Below, piece after piece: positions 47,074-59,735 of a stretch of DNA of 64,000 bases. The stretch comes from Henckelia pumila. Lineage: Eukaryota; Streptophyta; Magnoliopsida; Lamiales; Gesneriaceae. Where the stretch lies: assembly GCF_033568475.1 (NCBI RefSeq), contig NC_133120.1:82126151-82190150 (forward strand), given 5' to 3'. Position numbers and translations under genes: made by a program. The first letter of the stretch is position 1. Every line of letters starts with the position of its first letter. The notes beneath the pieces were generated by a model. The model saw nothing but the letters and a program-made list of their open reading frames with translations. It made no database searches and was not told the DNA's origin.

Positions 47074-48767
47074 GGGATAATTCCCAATTTGGTCCTTCAT
47101 TTTAGACCTCGTTCCTAATTTGGTCCTCCATTTTTATATCGACCCAATTTAGTCCCTCGATTTTTGTCGTTTTTCCGCAATTGGTCCATCCGTTTAATTA
47201 AACGTCAAAACGAACGGAATGACCTGCTAAGCCGAGGGACTAAATTGGGTCGATGTAAGAACGGAGGACCAAATCAGGAATGAGGTCTAAAATAAGGGAC
47301 CAAATTAGGAATTATCCCCCATTATAGCATTATTTTTGACTAAATGATTTTTTTATCAGTTATATTTATAAAAATATTTTTTACCTAAATAAAAATATTT
47401 TATAAAAATTCAACACATGTCATATTAATATTATTTTTTAAAATTTAAACAAATAATAAAAATTCTCGTTTATATTTAATTAAAATGCGAAAGTTTAATT
47501 TAAAATTTAAAGTATACTTAGTAAAAATAAATAAATATTTGTTAACAAAAATCAAAATTTTACAAAATAAATATTAATGATGACAATATGTTTTAAATAT
47601 ACATTTTTTTCAAACATAAAATATTTTCGAAATGAACTCATCTAGGTTTGTTAATATAATTGAAAAACCTTCATAAAAAATAATAAAAAGATATTTTTAT
47701 TTATGTTAACCAATATTTTTATAAATATAACCGATCAAAAAAATTTCATTTAATGACTTTATTTTTTTATTTTCGTCTCCTTAATAATTTTTTTTATGGA
47801 CATCAAAAACAAAATTTAAAATTAAAATTTATCAATTTTGAGAAACAAAATTCCACATTTATAATAAATAAATTATAAGTTTATAAAAATATTTTTGTGG
47901 ATTTTTTTATCTCAAAATTGATAAATTTTAATTTTAAATTTCGATTTTGATGTCCATTTTAAAAATTATTTAGGAGACGAAAATAAGAAAAGTAGAGTCA
48001 TTAAATGAAATTTTTTTGATCCGTTATATAAATATTTATAAAAATATTGCTTAACATAAATAAAAATATATTATTATTATTTTTTATTTTATTTATTATA
48101 AATTTTATTTTTTAATTACAAATTTGTTATATCAGTTGTTGACTTATTTTAATTTGTTTGGATTTATGAAGGTTTTTCAATTATATTAACAAACCTAGAT
48201 GAGTTCATTCGAAAAATATTTTATGTTTGAAAAAAAAAATTATATTTAAAACATATTGTCATCATTAATATTTATTTAATTTTGATTTTTGTTAACAAAT
48301 ATTTATTTATTTTTACTAAGTATACTTTAAAATTTTAAAATTAAACTTTCACATTTTAATTATATATAAACGAGACTTTTTATTATGTGTTTAAATTTTA
48401 AAAAATAATATTAATATGGTATGTGTTGAATTTTTATAAAATATTTTTATTCAGGTAAACAATATTTTTATAAATATAACTGATAAAAAAAATCATTTAG
48501 TCAAAAGTAATGCTAGAATAGGGGGATAATTCCCAATTTGGTCTCTCATTTTAGACTTCATTCCTAATTTGGTCCTCCGTTCTTACATCGACCCAATTTA
48601 GTCCTTTGGCTTAGCGGGTCATTCCGTTCGTTTTGACGTTTAATTAAACGGATGGACCAATTGCGGAAAAACGACGAAAATCGAGGGACTAAATTGGGTC
48701 GATGTAAGAATGAATGACCAAATCAGGAATGTGGTCTAAAATGAGGGACCAAATTGAGAATTATCCC
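47074..48767. mobile_element. 1.7 kb palindromic Mutator-type fold-back element
   Basis: Exact 10 bp TSD taataaaaac (47064-47073 and 48768-48777). Both ends are about 250 bp blocks starting GGGATAATTCCCAATTTGGT in inverted orientation. Each block is itself framed by inverted ends. Inside, the arms continue as inverted copies (for example TTTTGACTAAATGATTTTTT at about 47335 against its complement near 48490), meeting around 47870-47885. The right arm has about 100 extra bases. No coding capacity. Confidence 0.9.
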
Positions 48768-48777
48768 TAATAAAAAC

Positions 48778-49036
48778 AGTCTCACGAAAGCGCTTAAAAA
48801 ATGCAACATTAAAAAAAAAAATTTAAGTCAGCAAAAAAAATTGTACGGGATTTTGCATCGTGTTGTGGGGGCAATATTTAAAGGGCTCATTGATTGAAAC
48901 CATTAAAAAGTTTGAAAGGCTGCTTCTCTTCCTTTAGTTGGATGGGATTTCGTTTTCAGGTGGTGGAACCGTGGTGGAATTGACATCGTTTTCATTGCAT
49001 TCAATCTTGAGTTTATCTTTAATAGTAAAAAAAAAT
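48778..49036. other. Short intergenic stretch
   Basis: Spacer between two MITE-type elements. Nothing recognised. Confidence 0.4.
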
Positions 49037-49217
49037 GGGTAAGGCTACATGTATACGGAGGACTACATATTGGATTACATATTGTACTTGAAATTACATG
49101 ATTATCCCTGCACTTTATTTGAAAAAAAATCTTTCAAAAATGATGTAGGATAATCATGTAATTTCAAGTGCAATGTGTAACCCAATGTGTAACCCTCAGT
49201 GTACATGTAGCATTATC
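49037..49217. mobile_element. MITE of the CTACATGTA family
   Basis: Ends GGGTAAGGCTACATGTATAC and GTGTACATGTAGCATTATC are inverted repeats, and the core TGTACTTGAAATTACATGAT matches 15467-15638. It is flanked by A-rich 9-10 bp direct repeats (AAAAAAAAAT). Confidence 0.7.
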
Positions 49218-49263
49218 AAAAAAAAAATACCCTTTTTCTTTGGGGTATCATAGGAAATTTGTT

Positions 49264-49268
<5 letters not shown>

Positions 49269-49308
<40 letters not shown>

Positions 49309-49460
49309 TTTTCATAGATCAATTTTGTAAGATGTATCTCATATTCGATCTTAATTATAAAAAATATTAATTTTTATGTCAAAAATATAATTTTTTATTA
49401 TAAATATAAGACGTGTCGATACATTTCATCAATATATCTCAAGACCTACTCTGTTTTTTT
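49269..49460. repeat. TA microsatellite and diverged GAGACGG-family remnant
   Basis: (TA)n at 49269-49305. Then TAATTTTTATGTCAAAAATA and TATAAATATAAGACGTGTCG resemble the core of the 16930 MITE family. Confidence 0.45.
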
Positions 49461-49678
49461 TAATCTATATTGTCACGGTGAATTTTTAAATTATACCAAA
49501 AAATATATATATCTCTAGATTTATTAAAGTGCTTCATTTTTTTTCAATAAACAATATTATAACAACCTATTTTAGTAAAATTTTAAATTGCATAACTCAC
49601 AAATCTAATTTAAATATCATAATATTTTGAATTATTAAAAGTATCCGGTTATTCGAGTCCACCAATCATATTGGTAAT

Positions 49679-50620
49679 TGATAAGTGCATTTTGTGTGCA
49701 TTATTTCGTGATAGTTTTTTATCTATTTTGTGTGTATTCATATTATTTTTATGTATTTTTATGTGTTTTAGTGCATGTATGTGTATTTCACTCCTCGGAT
49801 TAATTTTGTAGGAAAATAAATTGTTGAAGAGTGAATTACGGAGCAGCTTTCTTCAAAAAATCAAATTTAATTTTAGAGAAATACAAATATGATCTCCACC
49901 GTTAAGAATACAGTTCAAGATGTTTTGAAGATGCTGCCCAAATTTCAGCTCGATCCGACGGCTAGATCTTGAGATATGAATTTTTCAAAATCTTCGCTCA
50001 CAGCAGAATTTTAGTGTTGCGCGCGCGCGAGTTGCATGTTCAGGCTCTGTTTTTTAATGTTGCACGCGCGAGGCCTGTTCCACACGCGCGCGTGTTTCGG
50101 CGTCAGTTTTGTTCCGAAAAGTGCTATTTTGTGAAGGAAATTAATTGGTACAAGTTTCGGACCATATAAATAGAAGATATAACATATTTTTTAGGGTTTC
50201 GAAGTTCCAGAAGACAGACAACACAGAGAAGGCGGCTACAAGGCTTGGGAGAGAATATTTCTTCTTTTCTTTTCTTTTCTTTTCTTTTCTTCTTCTTATT
50301 TTAATTTTGAATTATTGTTTTTAATTATTGAATAGTTTATTTTCAACCAAGACGACGTGATTGGGCCGAACTAATTTATGTAGAAAACTTGGATGTTTGT
50401 TTGGGATTTTTCAGAGTTGATTTTATTTTATTGATTGTCAGATTTATATTTGTCTTGTGAATAGTCTGATCAACTGTTTGCTTGCATGTTAATCGATTTC
50501 AAGTCGACAGAGGAGGTTTCGATTTTGATCATCAACATATTGTAAAATCGACTAGAAATAGAATAGCTCGTGAAGCATACATTTCGTTATAAAATTACAT
50601 TTTTTTTACTCAAAAAAAAT
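49679..50620 (+). mobile_element. LTR remnant related to the 38229-39708 element
   Basis: Starts TGATAAGTGCATTTTGTGTG. It shares the segment CAGCTCGATCCGACGGCTAG, followed by GC-rich palindromes (GCGCGCGCGCGAG at 50017, CACACGCGCGCGTG at 50080), a TATA-like CATATAAATAGAAG at 50162 and a (TTTTC)n tract near 50258-50290. The right end is unclear. No internal region is recognised. Confidence 0.6.
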
Positions 50621-51517
50621 TATCCGGTTATATTTATATATTTTTTTAAAAAAATAATAGATTACTATATCATTTTTTAATAGAAAAATATATACAAATA
50701 TCATTAGTTTGTAAATAACAAAATTATCACATATTTAAAAATAATTATTATAATTGGTGTGCGAATAGATTTTAGTAATAATGATTTTTGAAGTATATAT
50801 AATGGTGACATCATTTGAAAATAATTAAGCTATAAGTTATCTTTTTGACGCCCCAATAGTAAACACGCGGCGTAACCATGGGCGGCCGACACTTTATCCA
50901 CTCTACCATCCAAGAATTGGAAATTTTTGCCTCATTTTCTTACTCTAATCTAAGAACCCGTCCCGTAAACTCTTTATCTAACTTTTGTACCGAAAAAAAT
51001 CGGGAAACTTTTTTTTTCTTCCGATCTCGTACCCAAAATATTTCGGAACCCGACTATTCGGGATCCCAAATATTCGGGATCTCGTCGGATAGGGAAAGAA
51101 AATCCCGAATTATAAAAAAAATGTGATTATTTTATTAAATATACTATTTAGAAACTTATATTTATAAATAAAAATAAATATTTAACTTAAAACATATAAT
51201 ATTAAATATTTTAGACCATGTTTCAAGGTTTTGTTAAAAGAAAAAATGTATCGGATAATTATTAATAAAATGTTCGAATACAATTACTAAATAAAATTTG
51301 TTAAATATATTGTCAAATTAATCTCTTGAGTCTTATTCTACATATTTGTTCTAATTAGATAATTATCAATATGAATTAATTAAATTATTAATTTATTTTT
51401 TAAAAAAATACACCAAAATAAAATGTCATTTCGTGATTTTACAATTTTATCGCTCCAACAATAAAAATTATGCGAATTAAGTCCACAATTAAATGTTATA
51501 TGAGTTGAAACCTAATA
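50621..51517. other. AT-rich spacer with GGGATTTTCGGG-type fragments
   Basis: Contains a GC-richer island at about 50838-51110 with ATTCGGGATCCCAAATATTC, related in style to 51815-52000. No gene seen. Confidence 0.35.
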
Positions 51518-51775
51518 CTCTCTCCGTCTCAATTATATAGTTCACGTTTCCTTTTTTGTTTGTCTCAAATATATAGTCATATATCATATTTAGTAATATT
51601 TTTTTACACTTCTTTACTAATATATCCCTATTAACTACACCTTGAAAATTGTGCAATCATTTTTTAATACATTAAATAGAGATAAAATAAGAAGTTTGTA
51701 TAAAATTTACTTTCCCAATAATTTTTCTTAATCTGTGTGAAAAAAAATAGGACTATGTATTTGAGACGGAGGAAG
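51518..51775. mobile_element. Stowaway MITE (Tc1/mariner type)
   Basis: Terminal inverted repeats CTCTCTCCGTCTCAATTATA and, at the right, TTGAGACGGAGGAAG, with a TA duplication on both sides (51516-51517 and 51776-51777). CTCCCTCCGT-type ends are the Stowaway hallmark. Confidence 0.85.
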
Positions 51776-52526
51776 TATATTAATAAAGTTATTAATAAAA
51801 TATATTATTATATTATTTCGGAACGGGTCGGAAATCCCGTCGAGATAAGGTTTTATTCTCGATCTCTCTCTCGATATTAATCGGGATGAAAAAAATCCCG
51901 AAAGTTCGGGTCGGGAAAATTTCGGGTTGAGATTTTTTCGGGACTGGAATGAGATGGGATTCGGGATGGATCGGGATTTCGGAAATTTTTGTTACCCCTG
52001 CTTCCAATCGAATTTATTTTTATATTTTTCTCGATTTTTTCAAAAATTAAAATTAGATCTTGAACTCGAAATCTCGAATCACTCAAGTCTAATGAAATTT
52101 TGACCAACTAGTAGAGAAGGCAAAACATTTGGTTGTTAATTATTATATGCAAAAAGTTAGGTGGACTCTAATCTAACATGCATAAGCTATAACAATTTGA
52201 TTTGTTAATTCTTTTTCGTTAAACATTTGTATATTTTTATTTATCAAGAATCGATTAAAAACAGTGAACCATAGAACCTAAACACAACCGATAAAATATT
52301 TTGGGTATAACGTATTATTATATATTGAAAATCTATTGTTTCCCAAAATCCTGCATATTTAAACGTGAATGAAATTTAATTTAATTTTTTTTAATAAAAT
52401 TAATGCATGTTAAATAGTTTTATTGTGATATTTAGTTATCAGGAAACTATTGACTGCTCAATTAATGGATTGACCGGCAGTTGTGTGTTTTGTTTACTGT
52501 ACCACTCTCTAGTTAATACTGGTAGA

Positions 52527-52583
<57 letters not shown>

Positions 52584-53038
52584 CAATTCAAATAATTGAT
52601 GACTTGATGTAAATCCTTATAAAGTAACATGGGAGCTAAAATATTGCATTAATTAACCAAAATTTTAGATTCAAGGAAAAGTACTTCACAACACCTACAA
52701 TATTTTGTTCTAAAAATCAAAGAAATGGTAGAAATTAGATAGAAAGAAAGATGCACAATGGGACACATTTATATTATTATTATTATAGAATATAGTTCAT
52801 GTGTATCTCCGTTGTCCATCAAACTATTTGCTTGCAATAATGAATTGATACTTATTGAATGAATTCATAGTATGTAAACTGAATATTAAAAATTGGGTAC
52901 AAATTCATAATTATATGAGACATACTTCTGACAGTACATCATGAAGAAGATCGAGCTGTGAAATTATTATAACATGAACCAACAGAACGTGATTGTTGAT
53001 TAATCTAATTAATAAGTAACTGGATGTTGGTTTATTAG
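51776..53038. other. Intergenic region with TE fragment and TA microsatellite
   Basis: 51815-52000 is rich in TCGGGATTTCGGG-like words and ends TTGTTACCCCTG, the look of a hAT-type terminal region, but its partner end is not found. (TA)n at 52531-52577. No gene seen. Confidence 0.4.
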
Positions 53039-53666
53039 AGCATCCCCAAGGGTGATCAAGTTAGGCGGTCATGTAGGGGGCTCCGCGCGGAGTCAAGCCC
53101 TCCCATTTTCTTTTTTTTTTTTTAATTTTTTTATGCGGGGCCCACCACTATTGTTTGTCTTTTTTTTTTTTAATTTTTTTCACGCGGGGCCCACCATTAT
53201 TTTTAAAAAATAAATGAAATAAATTGTAAAAAAAATCAAAAAATTTAAAAATAATTAATAAAAATATTTAAAAAGTTCAACGACTATATTTTTTTAATTT
53301 AATATATCAAGTTTAATTCATGTGTATTTTTTTCATGTTTGTTTTTTTTATTTAGGAATATTATGTATGCTTTTAAAATTATTTTTTATGTTTTAAAAAA
53401 TATTTTTTTATTTTTTATATTTATGTGCATTTTTAATGTAATTTTAAATTTAATTAAGTTTATTTTTGATTTGTTATAAATTTGTGTATTTTATTATGTT
53501 TTAAAAACATTATTTAATATATTAAAAAATTAATATTTCAACATCATCATTACAACATCATCACACCATTGTAGAAACACACAATGAATTTATCAACGCT
53601 GACATCATCATGCGATCAAGTTATCAATTTGACCACACCAACTTTCTCACATCCTTATACATGCTC
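53039..53666. mobile_element. Tourist-like (PIF/Harbinger) MITE
   Basis: TTA target duplication at 53036-53038 and 53667-53669. The ends GAGCATCCCCAAGGGTG and (minus) GAGCATGTATAAGGATGTG are imperfect inverted repeats. The GC-rich block GCGGGGCCCACCA appears twice (53136 and 53184). GAGCATC ends with a TTA target are typical of this group in plants. Confidence 0.7.
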
Positions 53667-53981
53667 TTACCGTTGATAGCTTGATTAGGTCTCTACTATC
53701 TTTACGATTTTGTTTTTATATATCCATATGTTTCAGTTTTAAAATACTCGTGTGACACCACGGATATGAGCGTTATGTCGTATATCATGTCAAAGTTATA
53801 TTATCATTAGATGGAGTTAACTAAAATTGCAAAATAAAAAAAAAAATCCTTGAATTTGATAATATAGATATCTCAAATTGGAAACAGACAGACATACCAA
53901 TGACATTAGCATTTTCACATGCTTTAAATTAAATTAACATTTATATATATAACCTAAATTTACTTGTAATGCGGCTGCAGT

Positions 53982-54041
<60 letters not shown>

Positions 54042-54785
54042 TAGGTATTCTTGAAGTTGGTGACAAAATTATATAATTAATAGTAGATTTTTTGTGAGAC
54101 GGATCAATCTACCAGTATTTACAATCAAAAGTAATATACTTCTTATAAATTTCAAATAAAAAATCTGTCTCACGAAATTGATCCGTTTGACATCTTATAA
54201 GAATTTTTATGTATAATTAAGGGGTAAATATTAGAATACGTACCAAAAAACACTGTATTGGATGTATATATATCTCTATAGAATTGGTCGATCTGGGACT
54301 TTTTTTTTTTTTTTTTCTAATCATGAATTCAGAGCCGAATCATTCTCATGAACTGGTCCATAAAAAGTGATTCTATTTTTTTCATCAGATCCGATCTATA
54401 TTGATAATGAAAAATATCGGTTTTGGCAAAAAATTAATATTTTTTTATGAATCAACTCGAATCGAATATCTGTTTCATCAAAATTCAAAATTGACTTTGT
54501 GAGACTCAGATGTGTTTTTGTTGTAAATTTGCAATATATTTTCTAAGAAACATGTTTATAGAAGCACCGATCAACATTTTAACTCACAAATAAATAGTTC
54601 GAGGAAAGATTCCCCTTCCAAAGGGAAGAATATGAAAACAAATAATTACCACTCAAGAAAATGTACGTAATGTGTGTCTGTATATGCTGGGCACATTGAC
54701 TCCAAACTGTAAGTCCAAAGAATCAGTGAAAGCCTTCAAAAGCATAATTATTAAATAATTTACGACCCTACAAAGAATAGGACAA

Positions 54786-54839
<54 letters not shown>

Positions 54840-55184
54840 AAATAAAAATAAAAAGAAAAAGAAAAAGGAAAAGGAAAAAAAATCCCTCCATCCCCTTGAT
54901 CACACTAATGTTGAAAAATTTAATGTAATTTAGCATATATATTACAAAGGAATCTAATAAATTTATAAGGGGCCGGAGAGAGAGGCATGTGGTACGTAGA
55001 TTATTTTTGTTTTCTTCCATCACTTTCACATGCCAACACCATCATACCCGCTTTTGGATATGTTTATTTAATTAATTATGCCATTTCAATTAGCAACAAA
55101 TTTATGGGATAAGTATTTCAAATATGTAAAACATATTGAAAACATAAAATTCATCCAAGAAGCCGTGGATACACTTCTTTCGTA
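53667..55184. other. AT-rich intergenic region with microsatellites
   Basis: (TA)n at 53989-54036, (ATT)n at 54788-54837 and a diverged GAGACGG-family repeat at about 54088-54205. No gene seen. The ATT tract makes a meaningless poly-Asn frame. Confidence 0.45.
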
Positions 55185-55501
55185 ATGGAATGGGGGAGTT
55201 GGGAGGGTTCCCAGCGAAGACACTCCGACGCTCAAATTGATGATTATTCAAAGAATAATAATCGAGAACAGAGCGTTATAGTGCTAAAAAGAGTCCATAT
55301 TTTAAGAATGAGGTGACTTGAGTTATTTATAGATATTCGTAGAGTTTCGCGAGCTTGAGCATCTTATGAGCTTTTGTAGATTTCAGGGTCTCCTTAGAGA
55401 AATATACATAATAATTAAATATTTTTTGGCCCTAAAAATATTTGGATTGAACCTTTATGATTGGGTTTGAGCTCACTAGATTATTTGGTCATAACCCATC
55501 A
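55185..55501 (-). repeat. Solo or partial LTR of the left-edge gypsy family
   Basis: On the minus strand it starts TGATGGGTTATGACC and shares CTATAAATAACTCAAG and TTTGAGCGTCGGAGTGTCTT with the LTR at 1331-1762. The distal end is diverged, and I cannot see a clean TSD. Confidence 0.65.
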
Positions 55502-58500
55502 GTCGTGTAATAAAGTTTACAACAATGTTAATTATTACAAGATTTGTGTCTTTTATAATTAAATTTGTGTTTGGATAATTGCTTTAAAAAACACTTACTT
55601 AACCCGAAATTGAGGTTTTTTCAAAAGCTCAAATATGTGGTTTATTTCAAAAGAACTTTTTTTTAAATAAAACACTTATGAAACCAGATGCACTCTTTTG
55701 TATTGGGTCAATTTTTGCCAGATTTATAGTTACATAATCAGAAAATTCTAACAGAGGCTGAGATTACGTTTGAATAGATAAATTTGATTTGCAGAAAAAT
55801 TTGAGGTATGCATTTCAAATTACTCTTGTACTGTGTGTAATCCTTCACAACTATGTTCAAATTGCACAACTGCTTGAATTTTGTTCATCCAAGCAAGTTA
55901 AGGGATTTGAAATCCATAATTTTAAATTCATTAATCCAATTACATCTTCGAAGGCATGTGTAATTTACGACACTGTAGATGATAAGGCCATGTATATATA
56001 GTGACGTAAAGTCTATGGAAACCCCAAATTAGTGATATGATCAAGTAAACTTTAACGCGAATATTTTGTTCAATATACGTAAAGAAATCTTATAATTATT
56101 TTAAAGTAAATTTTATGTGAGACGGTCTTACATATCTATATTCGTGAGACGGGTCGACCTGATCCATTTTTGCATAAAATAATACTTTTGACATAAAAAA
56201 AGTAATACTCATGTGAGACGGTCTCATTCATGAGACAAGTCAATCATATTCATATTTATAATAATAAGTAATATTTTTGACATAAAATGTAATATTTTTT
56301 AATGAATAACCCATATAAAAAACCCGTCTAAAAAAATGACCATTGAAACTGTCTTATAGGAGTTTTTATCTAAAAAAATAGTATATTTTCATAATTTGAG
56401 TCGAATAAAAAATTCGTTTCAGAAAATAACCAATGTACATGTCTCATAAGAGTTTGTGTCATTTCAATTGACATGTAATGTTGTTATTAGGAATTTTTTT
56501 TAAATGTAAATTAAGGTGATGAATTGTCATACGCATGGAGTGGTCATATATTTTTAGATAATGTTTCTCATTCAAGACTTTTAATTTTAAAGAATTTTAA
56601 TTTTTCCTTCACAATTTTGCCAACGAGAAATTAGGGAAATATAACTAATATAAATCATCTCCTCCACTATTTTTTCTTCTTCTAAAATCAAAAGAGTGAT
56701 CATGATCATGTTAACTCAACGCTTAAAGACGAAGCAAAATAAGGCTAGAAGACAAAGTTTGTATGGTTATTAAATTAATGCACAATAATGGGGGCACCAC
56801 CATGCTTCCTTTATGTCCCTGTCATGCAATACAAGTGGATTAGCTGGGTTTATAAGGTAGTTGTTATGTTTCATACATACTGAATTTTAATGTCAAATAA
56901 TAATTTTATATCTAATATCTATAGTTTATGTTAGTCGACCACAAATAAAGTGGCTCATTGTATATTTGTATTGCATATTTATATTATCTTTGATTCAAAA
57001 AATTTATAAAAAGATAACTAATTTGTAAGCAATTCTTTTTCCTATCAGATTTTATATCTGAATTTTATTTTCTTGCATTTATTCTAAATTTAAGAGTGGA
57101 ACGAGGGAGGCATATTTTAGAAACTATGTTTTTGTGCAAAGTGATTTTAATTAAAGATATAATTAATTATATTGAAGTATTTTTTTTTAAAAAAAAAACT
57201 TGTATTGTGTTACATTCTTCATAGAGTAACATGCATATATATGTAAATTGTTAATATATATATATATATATGTATATGTATGTATATGTATGTATGTATG
57301 TATGTATGTAAATTGTTGTCTAATTAATTGATTAAAAAAACACTAACATTACGTACATCACAAATATAATATTTTTCTACGCGAAATCCGCACGGCCAGA
57401 AAATGATATAAACTAAACAAAGAAATCTCGTTTCGCATTTAAACAATATTTTGTATATGTGGGATGCTTTATTGAGTATGTATTTTATGAGATAATTTTA
57501 CGGATTTATATGCGTGAGACGAGTTGGTTGGTTCATATTTGTAGTGAAAAGTAATAATTTTGTCATGGATCGATTCAGATGAAAGATTCATCTTAAAAAA
57601 TTAACCTATAAAATAATCTCACATTAATTTTTATATATCAAAAACTATAACTGGTAACGAGACGACTTCAATTTTTAGAATGAAAAGTGGTACCACAATT
57701 CTGTGGAGAAATGGATCGCCCTTTTCCAATCTTTTTACATGGGTCCTTCCGAGAATAAGTGGAACAGAAAAGAGCTCTTCAAGTCAAGATTTTGTCCGAA
57801 TATTCCATAAACGGAGATTCATCAATTTCCATTAGAATATCCAATCATTAAGACATGGGCTTTTTAACTAAATGAACTGAAGTTCTAAAACCCTCTAAGG
57901 AAGACCAAAAGTTCATATCAATATTTTATTTCAGACTGACCCAAACTACTGAAGCCCATATAGGAAAACCTACATGTTTTTTTTTTGTTTTTATTTTTTT
58001 ATAAATTATAATTTTTGTGCTTACAAACAGAGAAGAAAAATAGTAAATATACATTAATCAGTGTTTCTATAACCGAACCAATTAAATTGATAAACCATTA
58101 AACAAGGTTTAACCAGACAATCGGATCAAAATATTAGTATATCATATAAAATAATAATTAAATATAACAATTGATATATTTTAAATTTAAAAAAATATTA
58201 AATATGTATATATATAATAAAAAATATATATTTACAAAATTTTAAAATCTAAACAATATATAACCAAAATATCAACTACAATTATTTATATATTTTATAA
58301 ACAAGAAATAAATCAAAATAAACTCAAATATATTTTTTTAAAAAAAAGTTTAAAACCAAATAATCATGTATAAATTACCAAAATAAAAATTTTAAATATA
58401 GAAAATAATTTTTTTTTGGAAGAGATATAAGAAATAATTACCTTTTATTTTAAAAAATAATAGGTTAACATATCGAATCGATTTTAAACAGGTTTATCGA

Positions 58501-58664
58501 TTCAAAGTTGCTCCGACCGATTTTTGAACTCTAGATATCATGATCGTTTCGCAGTCAAACCGGTCGGTCCTGTCTGATTTTAAAAATAATGCAATCTAAT
58601 ATCTTATAAATTGATATTTATATTTGGATATATTATGAGATTTTGCTATTATATCGATAGATTT
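55502..58664. other. AT-rich intergenic region with MITE remnants
   Basis: Degraded GAGACGG-family copies lie at about 56110-56370 (two overlapping, with TGTGAGACGGTCT) and 57480-57640. A TA/ATGT microsatellite lies at 57252-57312. A 70-codon frame at 55789 looks like chance. No host gene recognised. Confidence 0.45.
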
Positions 58665-59686
58665 TGTTGGAGAATCAAACTCTAAAATTTCGGTGATTAC
58701 AAAGTCAAAACAAAACCAAGTAAATAAATTAATCGGACCCATCAAATATTAAAGAATAAAGATCTCTATGAAAGTTGCCAGATCAAAGTAACGTGATGCA
58801 GATCAAACTACACCGGAGCGATTGACACAAGATCTAAAATGGTCAACAACCAGATCGAAGCCTTGTCAGAAATCTACCCGTTGCTATCATTGAAGAAAAC
58901 GACAAACTCATTTAATGAGATTTTGAACGTTGATCGGCCTTCACTCTAAGTCAAGATTTGTGAGCCATTTATGAGATATGCTGGCGGCTCAAAATCAGAA
59001 AGTGTTGGCGGCTCACTGATTACTTTTTGATGACTATATATACAAGTATTTCGAAGATTGAAGTTACGAGACCAAGGAGTGAACCTTACAAAGCAATCGA
59101 ATTTTGAAATAGCCTTCACTCAAACTCAGAAACTTATCAGATCAAAGTCTCGATACTCTGAGTTATAATATCTCCCAGATCGATCAAAGCTCAAAGAAAT
59201 ATTTCAATTAGATCCAGATCAAAGTCATATAGCTTTCCAGATCAAATCAACGAAGCATACTCTATTGCTTCATTTTGTAAACTTTAAGTAGAAAAGTTGT
59301 TCTGCTTTGAGTTAGAATATTGCTAGGAGTTCCTTTCAAAAGATTGATTGGATTGGATTTGTACAAAGGGATTTTATAAGTCAAAGTCTTCTAGTGGAAT
59401 CCTTCTGAAAACAGAAGAAGGGGTGACGTAGGAGAATTCATCTCCGAACATCCAGAAACAAATCTATCTCTCTACTGCTTTTATTCCATTTCATCTGCAT
59501 TAGTTCTTATAAGTGTTCAATCTGCAAGGAAGATTACTTCCGCCTGACTTGGTCAGAATCTTTCAAGCAGATCAAAAGTTTTAAGCAAATAAAACTTTTA
59601 TCTGATTCTAACAAATCAGATCTAAGTACTCTGAAATTTTTTAATTGTGTATTCACCCCCCCTCTACACATATTTCGATCCTAACA
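58665..59686 (+). repeat. C2 5' LTR
   Basis: Starts TGTTGGAGAATCAAAC and ends TTCGATCCTAACA. It has a TATA-like CTATATATACAAG at 59034 and eight variants of CAGATCAAAG spread through it. Confidence 0.85.
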
Positions 59687-59688
59687 AG

Positions 59689-59700
59689 TGGTATCAGAGA
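59689..59700 (+). other. C2 primer-binding site
   Basis: TGGTATCAGAGA two bases after the LTR, complementary to the initiator tRNA-Met end except at the last base. Confidence 0.85.
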
Positions 59701-59735
59701 GGTTCTTGCTTATCACCTGAATCGTCTCTTAATCT

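Noticed and set aside
50838..50930. GC-richer block considered as a tRNA-like or SINE head
   Set aside because: No A/B box pair or cloverleaf could be made from it by eye.
51815..52000. hAT-like terminal region ending CCCCTG
   Set aside because: The matching CAGGGG end and an 8 bp duplication were not found, so the class cannot be supported.
54760..55029. Minus-strand frame with a poly-Asn run
   Set aside because: Produced by an (ATT)n microsatellite; no family resemblance.
55789..56001. 70-codon plus-strand frame
   Set aside because: No recognisable motif, no splice context and typical chance length for AT-rich sequence.
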